DNA of 64,000 bases from Nonomuraea spiralis (GTDB taxonomy: Bacteria > Actinomycetota > Actinomycetes > Streptosporangiales > Streptosporangiaceae), in assembly GCF_014648435.1 (NCBI RefSeq), contig NZ_BMRC01000001.1:382481-446480 (forward strand), read 5' to 3'. The notes beneath the pieces were generated by a model. It was given only the letters and a program-made list of their open reading frames with translations, ran no database searches and was not told the origin of the DNA. The position numbers and the translations under genes were made by a program. Shown here one piece after another: positions 31,833 through 41,750 of the stretch (positions are counted from its first letter, which is position 1; each line of letters begins with the position of its first letter).

Positions 31833-32645
31833 ATGGGAGCACTAGCCGTACAAGATGAGACTTTTGGGGATTTGTTGCGGTCGTGGCGGCAGCGACGCCG
31901 CGTGAGCCAGCTCGACCTGGCGATCGAGGCGGACGTCTCCGCGCGGCACGTCAGCTTCCTGGAGACCGGACGCGCCCGGCCGAGCCGCGAGATGGTGATG
32001 AAACTGGCCGAGGAGCTGGACGTGCCGCTGCGCCACCGCAACAGGCTGCTGGTCGCGGCCGGGTTCGCGCCGCTCTTCCCCGAGCGCGAGGTCGGCGCCC
32101 CGGAGATGGCCGTCGTACGCCAGGCGCTGGAGAAGATCCTGGCCGGGCACGAGCCGTACCCGGCGCTGGTCGTGGACGCGGCCTGGAACCTGGTGGCGGC
32201 CAACTCGGCGGCGGCGATGTTCATGGACGGCGTGCCCGCCGAACTGCTGGCCGAGCCGGTCAACGTCATGCGGCTGTCGCTGCACCCCGACGCCATGGGC
32301 GGCCGGCTGCTGAACCTGGCCGAGGTGCGCGCCTATCTCCTGCACCAGCTCCGCAGGCAGGCCGAGGCGTCGGCCGACGGCCGCCTGGCCGAGCTGCACG
32401 ACGAGCTGGCCGCCTACACCTACCCGGGCGTGGAGCTCAACGTCGCCCACGTGCCCGGCCCCGGCGACATCCTGCTGCCGCTGCGCATAGCCGCCGGCGA
32501 CCGGGTGTTGTCGATGTTCACCACCATCGCCACGTTCGGCACGCCCATGGACGTGACCGTCTCGGAGCTGGCCATCGAGACGTTCTGGCCGGCCGACGAG
32601 GAGACCGCCGCCGCCTTCGGCCGGCCCGCCCCGGCGGCCTCCTAG
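31833..32645 (+). CDS. XRE-family regulator with MmyB-like ligand-binding domain
   Basis: The 270-residue protein has an N-terminal HTH_3 (FGDLLRSWRQRRRVSQLDLAIEADVSARHVSFLETGRARPSREMVMKLAEEL), then the MmyB-like PAS-type domain with LVVDAAWNLVAANSAAAMFM, VNVMRLSLHPDAM and LSMFTTIATFGTPMDVTVSELAIETFWPADE. This family takes small ligands, probably fatty acid-like, and often regulates adjacent oxidoreductases. The downstream flavohemoprotein gene is convergent with 4 bases between stops; the upstream propeller gene is divergent. The start is ATG at 31833, with no clear ribosome site. Confidence 0.9.
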   Translation: MGALAVQDETFGDLLRSWRQRRRVSQLDLAIEADVSARHVSFLETGRARPSREMVMKLAEELDVPLRHRNRLLVAAGFAPLFPEREVGAPEMAVVRQALEKILAGHEPYPALVVDAAWNLVAANSAAAMFMDGVPAELLAEPVNVMRLSLHPDAMGGRLLNLAEVRAYLLHQLRRQAEASADGRLAELHDELAAYTYPGVELNVAHVPGPGDILLPLRIAAGDRVLSMFTTIATFGTPMDVTVSELAIETFWPADEETAAAFGRPAPAAS

Positions 32646-32649
32646 CGGC

Positions 32650-33768
32650 TCAGTGTCCCCCCCGGACGACGTCGCGGTGGATGCGGGGCAGCGGCACGCC
32701 GTCGTCCCGCAGCCGGAGTACGGTCTCCTCCACCATGTCGGCCGGGCCGCACACGTACACGTCGTGCTCGGACCAGGAGCGGAAGCGCCGGGTCACCTCC
32801 GGCAGGTGCCCGCGCATCCCGTCGTAGGAGGGGTCGCCGGAGACCACCGGCAGGACCTGGAGCCAGGGGAAGGACTCCTGCATCCGCAGCAGGTCGGGCA
32901 GGTCGTACAGCTCGGCCGCGGTGCGCGCGCCGTGCAGCAGGTGGATCCTGGGCCGGTGGCCCGAGGCGATGACGTGCTCGACGATCGCCTTCAGCGGGGC
33001 CAGCCCCGTGCCGCCGGCCACGCACAGCACGTCGCGGGTGCTGTGCTCGCACGGCGTCATCGTGCCCATCGGCGGCCCGAGCATGAGCGTGTCGCCGATC
33101 CTGGTGTGCCTGGTCAGCGCCGTGGACACCCAGCCGCCCGGCACCGAGCGCACGTGCAGCCTGATCGTGTTGTCCGGGCGCGGCGCGTTGGCGATCGAGA
33201 ACGTGCGCCACACCCGCGGCCAGCGCGCGGTCTGCACGGTGACGTACTGGCCCGCCGTGTACGGCAGCCGCTGCTCCGGCCGCAGCGTGACCACCGCGAT
33301 GTCGGGACGGCGCAGCTCGTGGTCGACGACCTCGGCCAGCCACCACGCCGGCGAGACCCCCGCGTCGGACTCGGCCGACCCGATCATCAGATCGGCCGCC
33401 GCCGTGTACGCCGCCACCCACGCGGCCTCGATCTCGTCGTTCCAGATCTCGGCGGCGAAGCGCCGGATCGTGGCCAGCAGGGCGTTGCCGACCGCGGTGT
33501 AGTGCTCGGCGAGCACGCCGTACTTGCGATGGTCCCTGCCGAGCTGCCCGAGATGGGCGGCCAGGCCGTCCGGGCTGTCCAGGCTCCACACGACCCGGGT
33601 CAGCGCGCGGAACAGCCGGTCGCGCTGGACGTCCATGGCGGGCGGAAACATCCCTCGCAGGTGCGGGCTCTCGGCGAACAGCCGCCCGTAGAAGTACGCG
33701 GTCGCCTTGTCGGCCACGGGCTCGACGAGCGAGAAGCTCTCCTTCACCAGGCGCGGATTCAACGACAT
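32650..33768 (-). CDS. Flavohemoprotein-like globin with FAD/NAD reductase domain
   Basis: The 372-residue protein has an N-terminal globin domain (about 1-135) with LGQLGRDHRKYGVLAEHY carrying the proximal His. A ferredoxin-reductase part follows: RTFSIANAPR for FAD, CVAGGTGLAPLKAIVEHV for NAD and YVCGPADMVEETV at the end. It should act as a nitric-oxide dioxygenase or a related redox enzyme. The ATG at 33768 (MSLNPRLVKESFSL) fits the family; the longer frame upstream lacks globin sequence. It stands alone, possibly controlled by NO or redox signals not visible here. Confidence 0.9.
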   Translation of the reverse strand: MSLNPRLVKESFSLVEPVADKATAYFYGRLFAESPHLRGMFPPAMDVQRDRLFRALTRVVWSLDSPDGLAAHLGQLGRDHRKYGVLAEHYTAVGNALLATIRRFAAEIWNDEIEAAWVAAYTAAADLMIGSAESDAGVSPAWWLAEVVDHELRRPDIAVVTLRPEQRLPYTAGQYVTVQTARWPRVWRTFSIANAPRPDNTIRLHVRSVPGGWVSTALTRHTRIGDTLMLGPPMGTMTPCEHSTRDVLCVAGGTGLAPLKAIVEHVIASGHRPRIHLLHGARTAAELYDLPDLLRMQESFPWLQVLPVVSGDPSYDGMRGHLPEVTRRFRSWSEHDVYVCGPADMVEETVLRLRDDGVPLPRIHRDVVRGGH

Positions 33769-34031
33769 GCACTCAACCCCACCCCATTGGGCCGGAAAGT
33801 CGATTCCGGCCGCGTCGTCCACCTCCTGACGGCTCCGGGTCGCGAACGCGCGGTGTGCCCCGGCACATCCCGCCCGCTCGAAAATGAGTCTTACACCACC
33901 TCTGACACGGCACAACCGATTCACCCGAATTGTGGGATGAAGTTGTTGAAAGCCGAATGCGAATACAATTAATGTTTGTTTTCCCCTTTTCCGGCTTTTC
34001 CCGCCGCCCGGCGGGGGCGTAGCATCCGGCC

Positions 34032-34322
34032 ATGGCAGTCCTCCATCCCAGGCGGGTGGCCTGGGAAGGCGCCCACACGTTCGTCTCGGCCGCGACCACG
34101 GACGCCTACTGGTGGCTCAGCGACGCGGTCGGCCACTACCTCGGGCTCATGTACCAGCTCCAGCTCTGCCAGACCCGGCTGCGCCTCCAGGCCGAGGCCG
34201 ACGCCTTCTACGCCGAGGCCGGCGCCTGGCGGGCCCGCCTGGACGAACTGGTCGACACCGGCCCCGGCGCCGCCTCCGTCCTCACCCAGCTCACCGCCGA
34301 GACCTCCGCGCGCCTGCCCTGA
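34032..34322 (+). CDS. Hypothetical small helical protein
   Basis: The 96-residue frame starts MAVLHPRRVAWEGAHTFVSAATTD and is mainly helical, rich in Gln, Arg and Ala (YQLQLCQTRLRLQAEADAFYAEAGAWRARLDEL), perhaps a coiled coil. Third-position GC is as high as in real genes. I do not recognise a family. No ribosome site is evident and the upstream gap (33769-34031) shows only an AT-rich stretch near 33940-33990 that could be a promoter. It may be a real gene; certainty is moderate. Confidence 0.5.
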   Translation: MAVLHPRRVAWEGAHTFVSAATTDAYWWLSDAVGHYLGLMYQLQLCQTRLRLQAEADAFYAEAGAWRARLDELVDTGPGAASVLTQLTAETSARLP

Positions 34323-34330
34323 GGCGTCCC

Positions 34331-34372
34331 CACCGGTGGGAGGACACCGGTGGGAGGACATCTGTGGGAGGG
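34331..34372 (+). repeat. Three tandem copies of a 14-bp repeat
   Basis: caccggtgggagga (34331-34344) is repeated exactly at 34345-34358 and, with changes, at 34359-34372 (catctgtgggaggg). The array sits 100 bases upstream of the C26 peptidase-like gene and after the small hypothetical gene. Each unit contains accggtg, a near-palindrome, so it could be a multi-site operator or slippage product. Confidence 0.75.
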
Positions 34373-34472
34373 GTGACATAAGGGAAACGGTGTGCGCCAT
34401 GATGGGCACTGCGGCCGTCGCCGGTGACCGGCTGGTGGCGGCACGCGCTCCGCCGTGCCCCCTGGAGTCCGC

Positions 34473-35159
34473 ATGTCCCGACCGCTGATCGGCATCACCG
34501 CCTACCTCGAAGCCGCCCGCTGGGGCGACTGGGTACGCGAGGCCGTGGTGTCACCGCCCTCCTACGCCAAGGCGATCGAGCGGGCCGGGGGCGCGCCGGT
34601 GGTGCTGCCGCCGCTGGGCCCGCACGGCATCGGCGACTACGTCGGCGGCCTGTCCGGCGTCGTACTGGCCGGGGGCGTCGACCTGGCCGCCGGCACCTAC
34701 GGCGGCGAGCAGGACGAACGCGCGGCCGAGCCGCAGGCCCACCGCGACCGGTTCGAGCTGGCCCTGGCCAGGGCCGCGATCGCGGCCGACCTGCCGATCC
34801 TGGCGATCGCGCGCGGCATGCACGTGCTCAACGTCGCCCAGGGCGGCACCCTGATCCCGTGGCTGCCCGAGGTGCTCGGCCACGCACGCCACGGCGAGCC
34901 CGGCGCGGCCCACAACATCCAGGTGAGCGCGTCGAGCAGGCTCGGCAAGGCCGTGGGCGACCACGTCGAGGCGGTCGCCCCGCACCACCAGTCCGTACGC
35001 CGCCTGGGCAGCGGCCTGCTCGCGGTGGCCTGGGCCGACGACCAGATCGTCGAGGGCGTCGAGCTCCAGGGCCACCGGTTCGGCGTCGGCGTCCAGTGGC
35101 ATCCCGAACGCGCCACCGACAATCGGCTCTTCCATGCGTTCGTCGAGGCGGCCCGCTAG
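34473..35159 (+). CDS. C26 family (gamma-glutamyl-GABA hydrolase-like) protein lacking the catalytic Cys
   Basis: The 228-residue protein has the class I amidotransferase fold of PuuD-like hydrolases: [35 protein letters not shown], the elbow [27 protein letters not shown] and VQWHPE. In active enzymes the elbow reads CRG; here the codon is GCG, giving Ala in place of the nucleophile Cys, while the His and Glu are kept. It is therefore probably inactive as a hydrolase and may bind a glutamyl compound. The ATG at 34473 has GGAG upstream. An alpha/beta hydrolase and an enoyl-CoA hydratase follow in one direction. Confidence 0.85.
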   Translation: MSRPLIGITAYLEAARWGDWVREAVVSPPSYAKAIERAGGAPVVLPPLGPHGIGDYVGGLSGVVLAGGVDLAAGTYGGEQDERAAEPQAHRDRFELALARAAIAADLPILAIARGMHVLNVAQGGTLIPWLPEVLGHARHGEPGAAHNIQVSASSRLGKAVGDHVEAVAPHHQSVRRLGSGLLAVAWADDQIVEGVELQGHRFGVGVQWHPERATDNRLFHAFVEAAR

Positions 35160-35168
35160 GCTGCGATC

Positions 35169-36083
35169 ATGCCGCTGCACCCCCAGGCGCGGGACTACGT
35201 CGCCCTCTACCCGTCGGATCTCAACACCGACCTGGCCACGCTCGACCTGGCCACGATCCAGGAGATGCGCGCGCAGGACGGCTTCGCGGCCTACAGAGGC
35301 CCGCTCCCCAAGCTCCCGTTCGTCCGCGACGAGCTCGCCGGCGAGGTGCCGATCCGGATCTACCGCGCCGACCCCGGCGACGGCCTGCTGCCCGTCGTCG
35401 TCTACTTCCACGGCGGCGGCTGGGTCTTCGGCAGCGTCAGACGCAACGACGCCGTCGGCCGCGACCTGGCCGTGCGCACCGGCGCCGTGGTGGTCTCGGC
35501 CGACTACCGGCTGGCCCCCGAGCACCCCTTCCCGGCCGCCGCCGACGACGCCTGGACCGTCGTACGCGACGTCTTCGCCAGGCCCGCCTTCTACCAGAGC
35601 AACGGCAGCGTGGCCGTGGTCGGCGACAGCGCGGGCGGCAACCTCGCCGCCGTCGCCGCCTGGCGGGCCGCCGGGTCCGGCATCCGGCTGGCCCACCAGG
35701 CGCTGGTCTACCCGGTGCTCGACGTGGCCATGGACACCCCGAGCTACCGCGCCTACGCCAAGGGCTACGGGCTCGACGCCGCCGAGATGGCCTGGTTCGC
35801 CGCCCGGTACGCGCCCGGCGCCGACCCGGCGGACCCGCTGCTGAGCCCGCTGCGGCTGCCCGACCTGACCGGCCTGCCGCCCGCCACCGTCCTCACCGCC
35901 GAGTACGACGTGCTCAGGGACGAGGGCGAGCACTACGCCCGCCGCCTGGCCGACGCCGGCGTGCCGGTGGAGGCCCGCCGCTTCGACGGCGCCGTCCACG
36001 GATTCTTCGGCCTGCCCGGCCTGTTCGACCAGGCGGCCGAGGCAAGGCAGTACATCGCCGAGCGCCTGCGGGAGCATCTGTGA
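35169..36083 (+). CDS. Alpha/beta hydrolase of the hormone-sensitive lipase family
   Basis: The 304-residue protein has [11 protein letters not shown] as the oxyanion HGGGW motif, [16 protein letters not shown] as the nucleophile elbow, a catalytic Asp around [15 protein letters not shown] and the His in GAVHGFFG. This is an HSL-type carboxylesterase. Its stop overlaps the enoyl-CoA hydratase start (GTGA), so the two are probably part of one pathway that opens an ester or lactone and then passes an acyl-CoA on. No signal peptide is present. Confidence 0.92.
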   Translation: MPLHPQARDYVALYPSDLNTDLATLDLATIQEMRAQDGFAAYRGPLPKLPFVRDELAGEVPIRIYRADPGDGLLPVVVYFHGGGWVFGSVRRNDAVGRDLAVRTGAVVVSADYRLAPEHPFPAAADDAWTVVRDVFARPAFYQSNGSVAVVGDSAGGNLAAVAAWRAAGSGIRLAHQALVYPVLDVAMDTPSYRAYAKGYGLDAAEMAWFAARYAPGADPADPLLSPLRLPDLTGLPPATVLTAEYDVLRDEGEHYARRLADAGVPVEARRFDGAVHGFFGLPGLFDQAAEARQYIAERLREHL

Positions 36084-36859
36084 CCTTCGACAAACTCAAG
36101 CTCGACACCCCGGCCGAGGGCGTGCTGCGCGTCACGATCAGCGAGCCGGGCCGGCTCAACGCCGTCGACATGACCGGCCACCGCGAGCTGAGCGAGGTCT
36201 GGCGCGAGGCCGACCGCGACGACTCCGTCAGGGCGATCGTCGTCAGGGGCGAGGGCACGGCGTTCTCGGCCGGCGGCGACCTGTCCATGATCGAGGAGAT
36301 GACCCGCGACCACGCCACCCGGATGCGGGTGTTCGCCGAGGCCCGCGACATCGTCTACAACGTGCTCAACTGCTCCAAGCCGATCGTCTCGGCCGTCCAG
36401 GGGCCGGCCGTGGGCGCCGGGCTCGCCGTGGCGCTGCTGGCCGACATCTCGGTCGCCGGCCGTACGGCCCGGATCATCGACGGCCACACCCGGCTCGGCG
36501 TCGCCGCCGGCGACCACGCCGCGATCATCTGGCCGTTGTTGTGCGGCATGGCCAAGGCCAAGTACCACCTGCTGCTGTGCGAGCCCGTCACCGGCGAGCA
36601 GGCCGAGCGCATGGGCCTGGTCAGTCTGTGCGTCGAGGACGACCAGGTGCACGACAAGGCCATGGAGATCGCGGTCCGCCTCGCCCAGGGCTCCCAGGAG
36701 GCGATCAGGCTGACCAAGTACTCGCTCAACAACTGGCTGCGCCTGGCCGGCCCCGCCTTCGACGCCTCGCTGGCCATGGAGTTCCTCGGCTTCACCGGCC
36801 CAGACGTGGTCGAGGGCGTGCGCGCGGTGCGCGAGAAGCGGCCCCCCGCGTTCGGCTGA
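36080..36859 (+). CDS. Enoyl-CoA hydratase/isomerase family protein
   Basis: The 259-residue protein has the crotonase fold: [42 protein letters not shown] as the first oxyanion strand, and [28 protein letters not shown] as the second with its conserved glycines. The middle has [18 protein letters not shown] with an Asp in the place where hydratases use Glu, so dehydration, isomerisation or thioester hydrolysis are all possible. The GTG at 36080 overlaps the hydrolase stop. The following hemerythrin gene is probably separate. Confidence 0.88.
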   Translation: MTFDKLKLDTPAEGVLRVTISEPGRLNAVDMTGHRELSEVWREADRDDSVRAIVVRGEGTAFSAGGDLSMIEEMTRDHATRMRVFAEARDIVYNVLNCSKPIVSAVQGPAVGAGLAVALLADISVAGRTARIIDGHTRLGVAAGDHAAIIWPLLCGMAKAKYHLLLCEPVTGEQAERMGLVSLCVEDDQVHDKAMEIAVRLAQGSQEAIRLTKYSLNNWLRLAGPAFDASLAMEFLGFTGPDVVEGVRAVREKRPPAFG

Positions 36860-36916
36860 GCCGGGCGGTCGTACCGGGCGGGTGTGCCGGTCCCGGCCTC
36901 GGGTAGGCGCAGGGTC

Positions 36917-37468
36917 ATGACCGACGACGATGTGGTCGACCTGCTGGTGCGCCAGCACGAGAGGATCAGGAGCCTGTTCACGGAGGTCGAGAACGCCGCC
37001 CCCGAGGACAAAGCAGCGGCTTTCCAGAGGCTGGTGCGCCTGCTGGCCGTCCACGAGACAGCGGAGGAGGAGATCGTCCACCCGTACGCGCGCCGCAAGG
37101 CCGGCCACGGCGACGACCTGGTGGACGAGAGACTGGCCGAGGAGAACGCGGCCAAGGACATGCTCACCCAGATGGAGCGGGCAGGCGTCGACGACCCGCA
37201 GTTCGCGGCCAACCTGGCCACCCTGCGCAAGGCCGTCGTCGAGCACGCCGAGGCCGAGGAACGCGAGGAGTTCCCCACGCTGAGGCGGGCCGCCGGCGAG
37301 AGGGAACGGCACGCGATGGCGCTCGGCGTCAAGGCCGCCGAGGCGATCGCGCCCACGCATCCGCACGCCGGCGTCGAGACCGCGCCGAAGAACCTGCTCG
37401 CCGGGCCGCCCGTCGCGATCATGGACAGGGCCCGTGACGTGATCCGCAAGGCGATGGGCAGGGCCTGA
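36917..37468 (+). CDS. Hemerythrin-domain protein
   Basis: The 183-residue helical protein has the His/Glu ligands of hemerythrin HHE domains: [36 protein letters not shown], and [16 protein letters not shown]. It probably binds a di-iron centre and O2 or related molecules; related actinobacterial proteins are linked to oxidative stress. The ATG at 36917 begins [10 protein letters not shown]. Its stop lies 4 bases from the convergent acyl-CoA dehydrogenase stop. The C-terminal 40 residues are an unrecognised extension. Confidence 0.87.
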   Translation: MTDDDVVDLLVRQHERIRSLFTEVENAAPEDKAAAFQRLVRLLAVHETAEEEIVHPYARRKAGHGDDLVDERLAEENAAKDMLTQMERAGVDDPQFAANLATLRKAVVEHAEAEEREEFPTLRRAAGERERHAMALGVKAAEAIAPTHPHAGVETAPKNLLAGPPVAIMDRARDVIRKAMGRA

Positions 37469-37472
37469 GGGC

Positions 37473-38654
37473 TCAGAAGCTCCGGGGCAACCCGAGCACC
37501 TGTGTAGCGAGGTAGTTGAGCAGAAGCTCCTCGGTCACGGGCGCGACCCTCCCGATACGGGCGTCGGCCAGCAACCTGGCCACCGGGTACTCCAGCGAGT
37601 ACGCCATGCCGCCGTGCGTCTGGAACGCGGCGTCTGCCGCCTCCCACGCGGCCTGGGAGGCGGTCAGCTTGGCGATGTTGGCCTCGGTGCCGCACGGCAG
37701 GCGCCGGTCGAAGGACCAGGCCGCCTTGTAGAGCATCAGCCGCGCCAGCTCGATCTTGGCCTTGACCTGCGCCAGCGGGAACGCGATGGCCTGGTTGGCG
37801 CCGATCGGGCGGCCGAACACCTCGCGTTCCTTGGCGTAGCCGACGGCCACCCGCAGCGCCACCTCGGCGCCGCCGAGCGCGGAGGCGGCCAGCAGCACCC
37901 GCTCGGGGTTGAGGATGTCCCACAACACGGCCGCGCCGCCGTCCACCTCGCCGACCACGTTCGCGGCCGGCACCCGCAGGTTGTCGACGAACACCATGTT
38001 GGACGGCGTCGTGTTCGCGCCCATCTTGGGGATCGGCCGGTAGGACAGCTGCCCGGCGGCGACCGCCTCGGGCACGTTCACCAGGAACACGGTCAGCCCG
38101 TGGGTGCGCGGCCTGGCCTCGGCCGCCGGGACGGTCCTGGTCACCAGCAACATCCAGGTGGCCCGCTGCACGCCGGTGATCCAGATCTTCTGCCCGTTGA
38201 GCACGTAGTCGCCGCCGTCGCGGCGGGCGGAGGTGGCGATCGCCAGGGAGTTGGAGCCGGCGTCCGGCTCGGTCAGGGCGAAGCACGTCTCGATCTCACC
38301 CGTGGCCAGCCGGGGCAGCAGCTCGGCCCGCTGCTCGGCGGTGCCGTGCCGGGCCACGGTGAGCGCGCCGAAGCCGGGGGTGAGCACGTACGTGAAGGCC
38401 GAGCCGCCCGCCGCGCCCGAGGACGACAGCGCTTCGGTGGCCACCGCGAGCTCCAGCAGTCCCTGCCCGCCCCCGCCGTACTCCTCCGGCACGGCCAGGC
38501 CCAGCCAGCCGCCCTTGGCCAGGTCGGCCCAGACCTCCTCCGGCCACCGCTTGTCGCTCTCGCACCGCTGCCAGTAGTCGAGGTCGTAGCGGGCGCAGAT
38601 CTCGGCGACGCCGCGCTGGACGGCCTGGGCGCTCTCGGGAAGGGTGAAATCCAT
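37473..38654 (-). CDS. Acyl-CoA dehydrogenase
   Basis: The 393-residue flavoenzyme has [16 protein letters not shown] and [23 protein letters not shown] in the middle domain, [37 protein letters not shown], and the C-terminal [24 protein letters not shown]. The usual catalytic Glu position near GG(M)AY is consistent with a standard dehydrogenase. It starts at ATG 38654 ([12 protein letters not shown]). It is the second acyl-CoA dehydrogenase of the window but from a different branch than the one at 4976. A methyltransferase gene precedes it on the same strand with a 26-base gap. Confidence 0.92.
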   Translation of the reverse strand: MDFTLPESAQAVQRGVAEICARYDLDYWQRCESDKRWPEEVWADLAKGGWLGLAVPEEYGGGGQGLLELAVATEALSSSGAAGGSAFTYVLTPGFGALTVARHGTAEQRAELLPRLATGEIETCFALTEPDAGSNSLAIATSARRDGGDYVLNGQKIWITGVQRATWMLLVTRTVPAAEARPRTHGLTVFLVNVPEAVAAGQLSYRPIPKMGANTTPSNMVFVDNLRVPAANVVGEVDGGAAVLWDILNPERVLLAASALGGAEVALRVAVGYAKEREVFGRPIGANQAIAFPLAQVKAKIELARLMLYKAAWSFDRRLPCGTEANIAKLTASQAAWEAADAAFQTHGGMAYSLEYPVARLLADARIGRVAPVTEELLLNYLATQVLGLPRSF

Positions 38655-38680
38655 CACACCATCGTAGAATCTCGTTCTGT

Positions 38681-39271
38681 TCAGGGTCGAGGTCTGCGGG
38701 CGTGGAACACGAAGGCCGGGGGAGTGTTGCGCCAGACCGTACGTCCGGGCACGACCTCCTCGAACCGCTCGGCCAGCAGCCCACGGAACCGCCGGGCCGA
38801 GCTGAGCGGGATGGCGTGGATGTAGGAGAAGGTGGTGAAGGCCGCGCCGGGGCTCATCACCGACGTCACCGCGTCCAGCAGCTCGTGCTGCAGCTCCGTC
38901 GGGAAGGCCGCCCACGGCAGGCCGCTCACCACGACGTCGGCGTGGCTCAGCCCGCGCTCGCCCAGCAGCTCGCCCAGGCGCGCCGCGTCGGCGTGCGCCA
39001 CGTCCACACCGGGGAAACGCGCCGCGAGCAGTCCCGCGAGCCGTCCGTTCACCTCGACGGCCAGGTGGTGGCCGCGCCCGGCGAGCCGCTGCTGGATCTC
39101 CGCCGTGAACGGGCCCGTGCCCGGGCCGAGCTCCACCACGGTCGGCTCGCCGCGCTCCGGGACCGGCGCGCAGACGGCCGCGGCCAGCCGGCGCGAACTG
39201 GGGGCGACGGCGCCGATCACGGTGGGGGCGCGCAGGAACTGGCCGAGAAACAGTGCGGTGTCGTTGGACAT
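38681..39271 (-). CDS. PmtA-like class I SAM methyltransferase
   Basis: The 196-residue protein starts MSNDTALFLGQFLRAPTVIGAVAPSSRRLA, the characteristic N-terminus of the phospholipid N-methyltransferase (PmtA) type, then VVELGPGTGPFT for SAM, LAVEVNGRLAGLL, and VVSGLPWAAFP. PmtA methylates phosphatidylethanolamine at the membrane; actinobacterial relatives are poorly characterised and could act on another lipid or amine. It is not similar in detail to rRNA methyltransferases. It is divergent from the two-component system genes and possibly cotranscribed with the downstream dehydrogenase. Confidence 0.8.
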   Translation of the reverse strand: MSNDTALFLGQFLRAPTVIGAVAPSSRRLAAAVCAPVPERGEPTVVELGPGTGPFTAEIQQRLAGRGHHLAVEVNGRLAGLLAARFPGVDVAHADAARLGELLGERGLSHADVVVSGLPWAAFPTELQHELLDAVTSVMSPGAAFTTFSYIHAIPLSSARRFRGLLAERFEEVVPGRTVWRNTPPAFVFHARRPRP

Positions 39272-39399
39272 GGCCCCGAACGTACCGGGAAGATCACCCT
39301 CCGCGGTCCGCCGTCTGGACGGATCCGCGGCCAGTAGGAGGAGGCGGGGTCCTCCCAGCGGAGGATCAGGTATCGGCGGCGGGTGGATAGCGTGAGTCC

Positions 39400-40992
39400 A
39401 TGCGTTGGCGTGGTGTGCCGCTCGATGCCCTGCTCGCGATCTCGGGCGTGGGCCTTGACCTGTTGACGACGGCCCACGCGGGCGACACCGCGTATCTGCC
39501 GGCGGCGATGAACATCCCCATGGCCCTGCTGGTGGGCCTGCCCATGGGGCTCGTACGGCGATGGCCGCTGCCCGTCACCCTCTACCTGGCCGCCTTCCTC
39601 GTCATCAGCGACCAGCTCGGCTCCTACACCTCCAACACCGCGCAGATCCTCATCTGCGTCGCGCTCGGCGTGGTCGGCTTCCGCGTCGCCTGGAAGCCCG
39701 CCCTCCTCGGCGTGGGCGCCACCGTGATGGCCACCGCGGTCAACATCGCCGACCCCGGCATCGCGATGACCGGCAACACCTGGATGTACTCGGTGCTGCT
39801 GCCCACCTTCCCCACCGTGCTCGGCGCCTACCTGCGCAGCTCGGCCGACCGGCTGGAGGAGCGCGACGTCACGCCCGACGCGCTGCTGGCCGCCGGCGGC
39901 GTGGCGATCACCGTACTCAGCACCTGGACCACATGGCACGGCGGCGCCCAGCCCGTATGGGTGATCGGCCTGCTCGCCGTGGTCGGCGGGTTGTCGCTCG
40001 GCGTCGCCCGGCGCCTGCCCGGCCTGGTCTTCCTGCTGCAGGGCGTGCTGCTCATCTCCGCCGACACCTATCTGAACGACGCCGTCAACACCTGCGTGAT
40101 CCTCACGCTCATCGCCATCGGCGTCTTCGCGATGCGCGTCGACTCCTGGGCCTGGACGGCCGCCGCGTACCTCACCGGGTGCCTGCTGACCGCGATCGCC
40201 GTCGTCGGCGACGGCACCGAGATCACCCCCTTCCGCGTCGGCGTGCTGATGACCCTGGTGGCCACGCCCATCGCGATCGGCCGCTACCTCGGCATGCGGC
40301 AGGCCGCGTCCGCCGCCGAACGCCTGCGCGCCGAGGAGTCGGCCCGGCTCGCGGTCGCCCAGGTGCGCGCCGACCAGCTCGCCGAGCGCGAGCGCATCGC
40401 CCGCGACGTGCACGACATCGTGGCCCACCACGTCGGCGCCATGGTGCTGCGCGCCAGCGCCGCCCGCTACACCGCGCCCGACGGGCCGGTCGCCGACGCG
40501 CTGTCCGACATCCGCGAGACCGGCCACCAGGTGCTGCAGGACCTGCGCGACCTGCTCGACCTGCTGCGCGACCCCGACCGCGGCCCCGACCTGCTGGCCA
40601 ACCCCGCCGACGTGGTCCGCGAGTCCGCCGAACGCATGGCCGCCGCCGGCCTCGTCGTCGACCTCGACCTCGACCCGGCCAGCGACCGCGCCCCGCTCAT
40701 CGCCCGCGCCTCCGCCGCGCGCATCGTCCAGGAAGGTCTCACCAACGTGCTCAAACACGCCGGACCCGGCACCCGGGTCCGCGTCATCGTGGCCCCCGCC
40801 CAGGAAGGGCTGGCCATCGAGATCCGCAACGGCCGCCCGCCCACCGTCATCGAACGCCTGCCCTCCTCCGGCCGCGGCCTGGCGGGCATGCGCGAGCGCG
40901 TACGCGCGCTGGGCGGCACCCTGAGCGCCGGTCCCGACGGAGAGGGCGGCTGGCTGCTGCTGGCCAGCCTGCCCGCCAGGATCGCCGCGTGA
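39400..40992 (+). CDS. NarL/DesK-type sensor histidine kinase
   Basis: The 530-residue protein has about nine or ten membrane helices in the first 300 residues, no large outside domain, then a short coiled coil (AAERLRAEESARLAVAQVRADQLAER). The HisKA_3 domain follows with H338 in ARDVHDIVAHH, and the ATPase domain ends with GRGLAGMRERVRALGG. The large membrane part is likely the sensor, perhaps for membrane stress or an antibiotic. The stop overlaps the response-regulator start (GTGA), a clean pair. No target genes are evident beside it. Confidence 0.93.
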   Translation: MRWRGVPLDALLAISGVGLDLLTTAHAGDTAYLPAAMNIPMALLVGLPMGLVRRWPLPVTLYLAAFLVISDQLGSYTSNTAQILICVALGVVGFRVAWKPALLGVGATVMATAVNIADPGIAMTGNTWMYSVLLPTFPTVLGAYLRSSADRLEERDVTPDALLAAGGVAITVLSTWTTWHGGAQPVWVIGLLAVVGGLSLGVARRLPGLVFLLQGVLLISADTYLNDAVNTCVILTLIAIGVFAMRVDSWAWTAAAYLTGCLLTAIAVVGDGTEITPFRVGVLMTLVATPIAIGRYLGMRQAASAAERLRAEESARLAVAQVRADQLAERERIARDVHDIVAHHVGAMVLRASAARYTAPDGPVADALSDIRETGHQVLQDLRDLLDLLRDPDRGPDLLANPADVVRESAERMAAAGLVVDLDLDPASDRAPLIARASAARIVQEGLTNVLKHAGPGTRVRVIVAPAQEGLAIEIRNGRPPTVIERLPSSGRGLAGMRERVRALGGTLSAGPDGEGGWLLLASLPARIAA

Positions 40993-41687
40993 TCCGGGTC
41001 CTGGTGGCCGACGACCAGGCGCTGGTACGCGCGGGCGTACGCATGTTGCTGCAGGCGGCGGGCGACATGGAGGTCGTGGGCGAGGCCGAGGACGGCGCCG
41101 AGGCCGTACGCCTGGCCGAACGCCACGTCCCCGACGTCATCCTCATGGACCTGCGCATGCCCCGGGTCGACGGCCTGGAGGCGATCAGGCGGGTGCTCGC
41201 GGCCCGTCCGGGGGCCCGCATCGTCGTGCTCACCACGTTCGCCGAGGACGCCGACGTCCACGCCGCCCTGCGCGCCGGCGCCGTCGGCTTCCTGGTCAAG
41301 GACGACGAGCCCGAACGCATGGTCGACGCCGTACGCCGGGCCGCGACGGGCGAGCAGCTGCTGGCCCCCTCGGTGCTGCGCCGGGTCGTCGAACGGTTCC
41401 TCGCCGCCGAGGAGCAGGCCGCCGCGCCGCCGCCGTCCGGGCTGACCGAACGCGAGCTGGAGGTCCTGGCCCTGGTCGGCACCGGCCTGTCCAACGCCGA
41501 GATCGCCGAGGAGCTGCACGTGGGCGTGACCACCGTGAAGACCCACATCGCCGCCGCCATGGACAAGCTCGGCCTGCGCAACCGCATCCAGGCCGCCGTG
41601 GTCGCCCACCGCGCCGGTCTCGTGGACGCCGCCTTCCGCCCGGTCCGTCCGCCACGTGGGGGAGCGGGGGGTCATCCCGCAGGCTGA
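40989..41687 (+). CDS. NarL/LuxR-type response regulator
   Basis: The 232-residue protein has a receiver domain with the phosphorylation Asp at D54 (VILMDLRMP), the conserved Thr/Lys region VLTTFAED and VGFLVKDD, then a LuxR-type HTH (LTERELEVLALVGTGLSNAEIAEELHVGVTTVKTHIAAAMDKL). The GTG at 40989 overlaps the kinase stop. It is translated together with the kinase and should control promoters elsewhere, or the small membrane protein gene downstream at 41751. Confidence 0.93.
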   Translation: MIRVLVADDQALVRAGVRMLLQAAGDMEVVGEAEDGAEAVRLAERHVPDVILMDLRMPRVDGLEAIRRVLAARPGARIVVLTTFAEDADVHAALRAGAVGFLVKDDEPERMVDAVRRAATGEQLLAPSVLRRVVERFLAAEEQAAAPPPSGLTERELEVLALVGTGLSNAEIAEELHVGVTTVKTHIAAAMDKLGLRNRIQAAVVAHRAGLVDAAFRPVRPPRGGAGGHPAG

Positions 41688-41750
41688 CGACCGTCCGCGG
41701 CCGCCCCCGACACGATATGGGTCCTTCGCTTCGCAGAAAGGATCCACATC

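Noticed and set aside
33769..34031. Minus-strand frame upstream of the flavohemoprotein as a longer N-terminus
   Set aside because: The extra residues are unlike any globin start and cross an AT-rich region that looks like a promoter; the ATG at 33768 matches the family.
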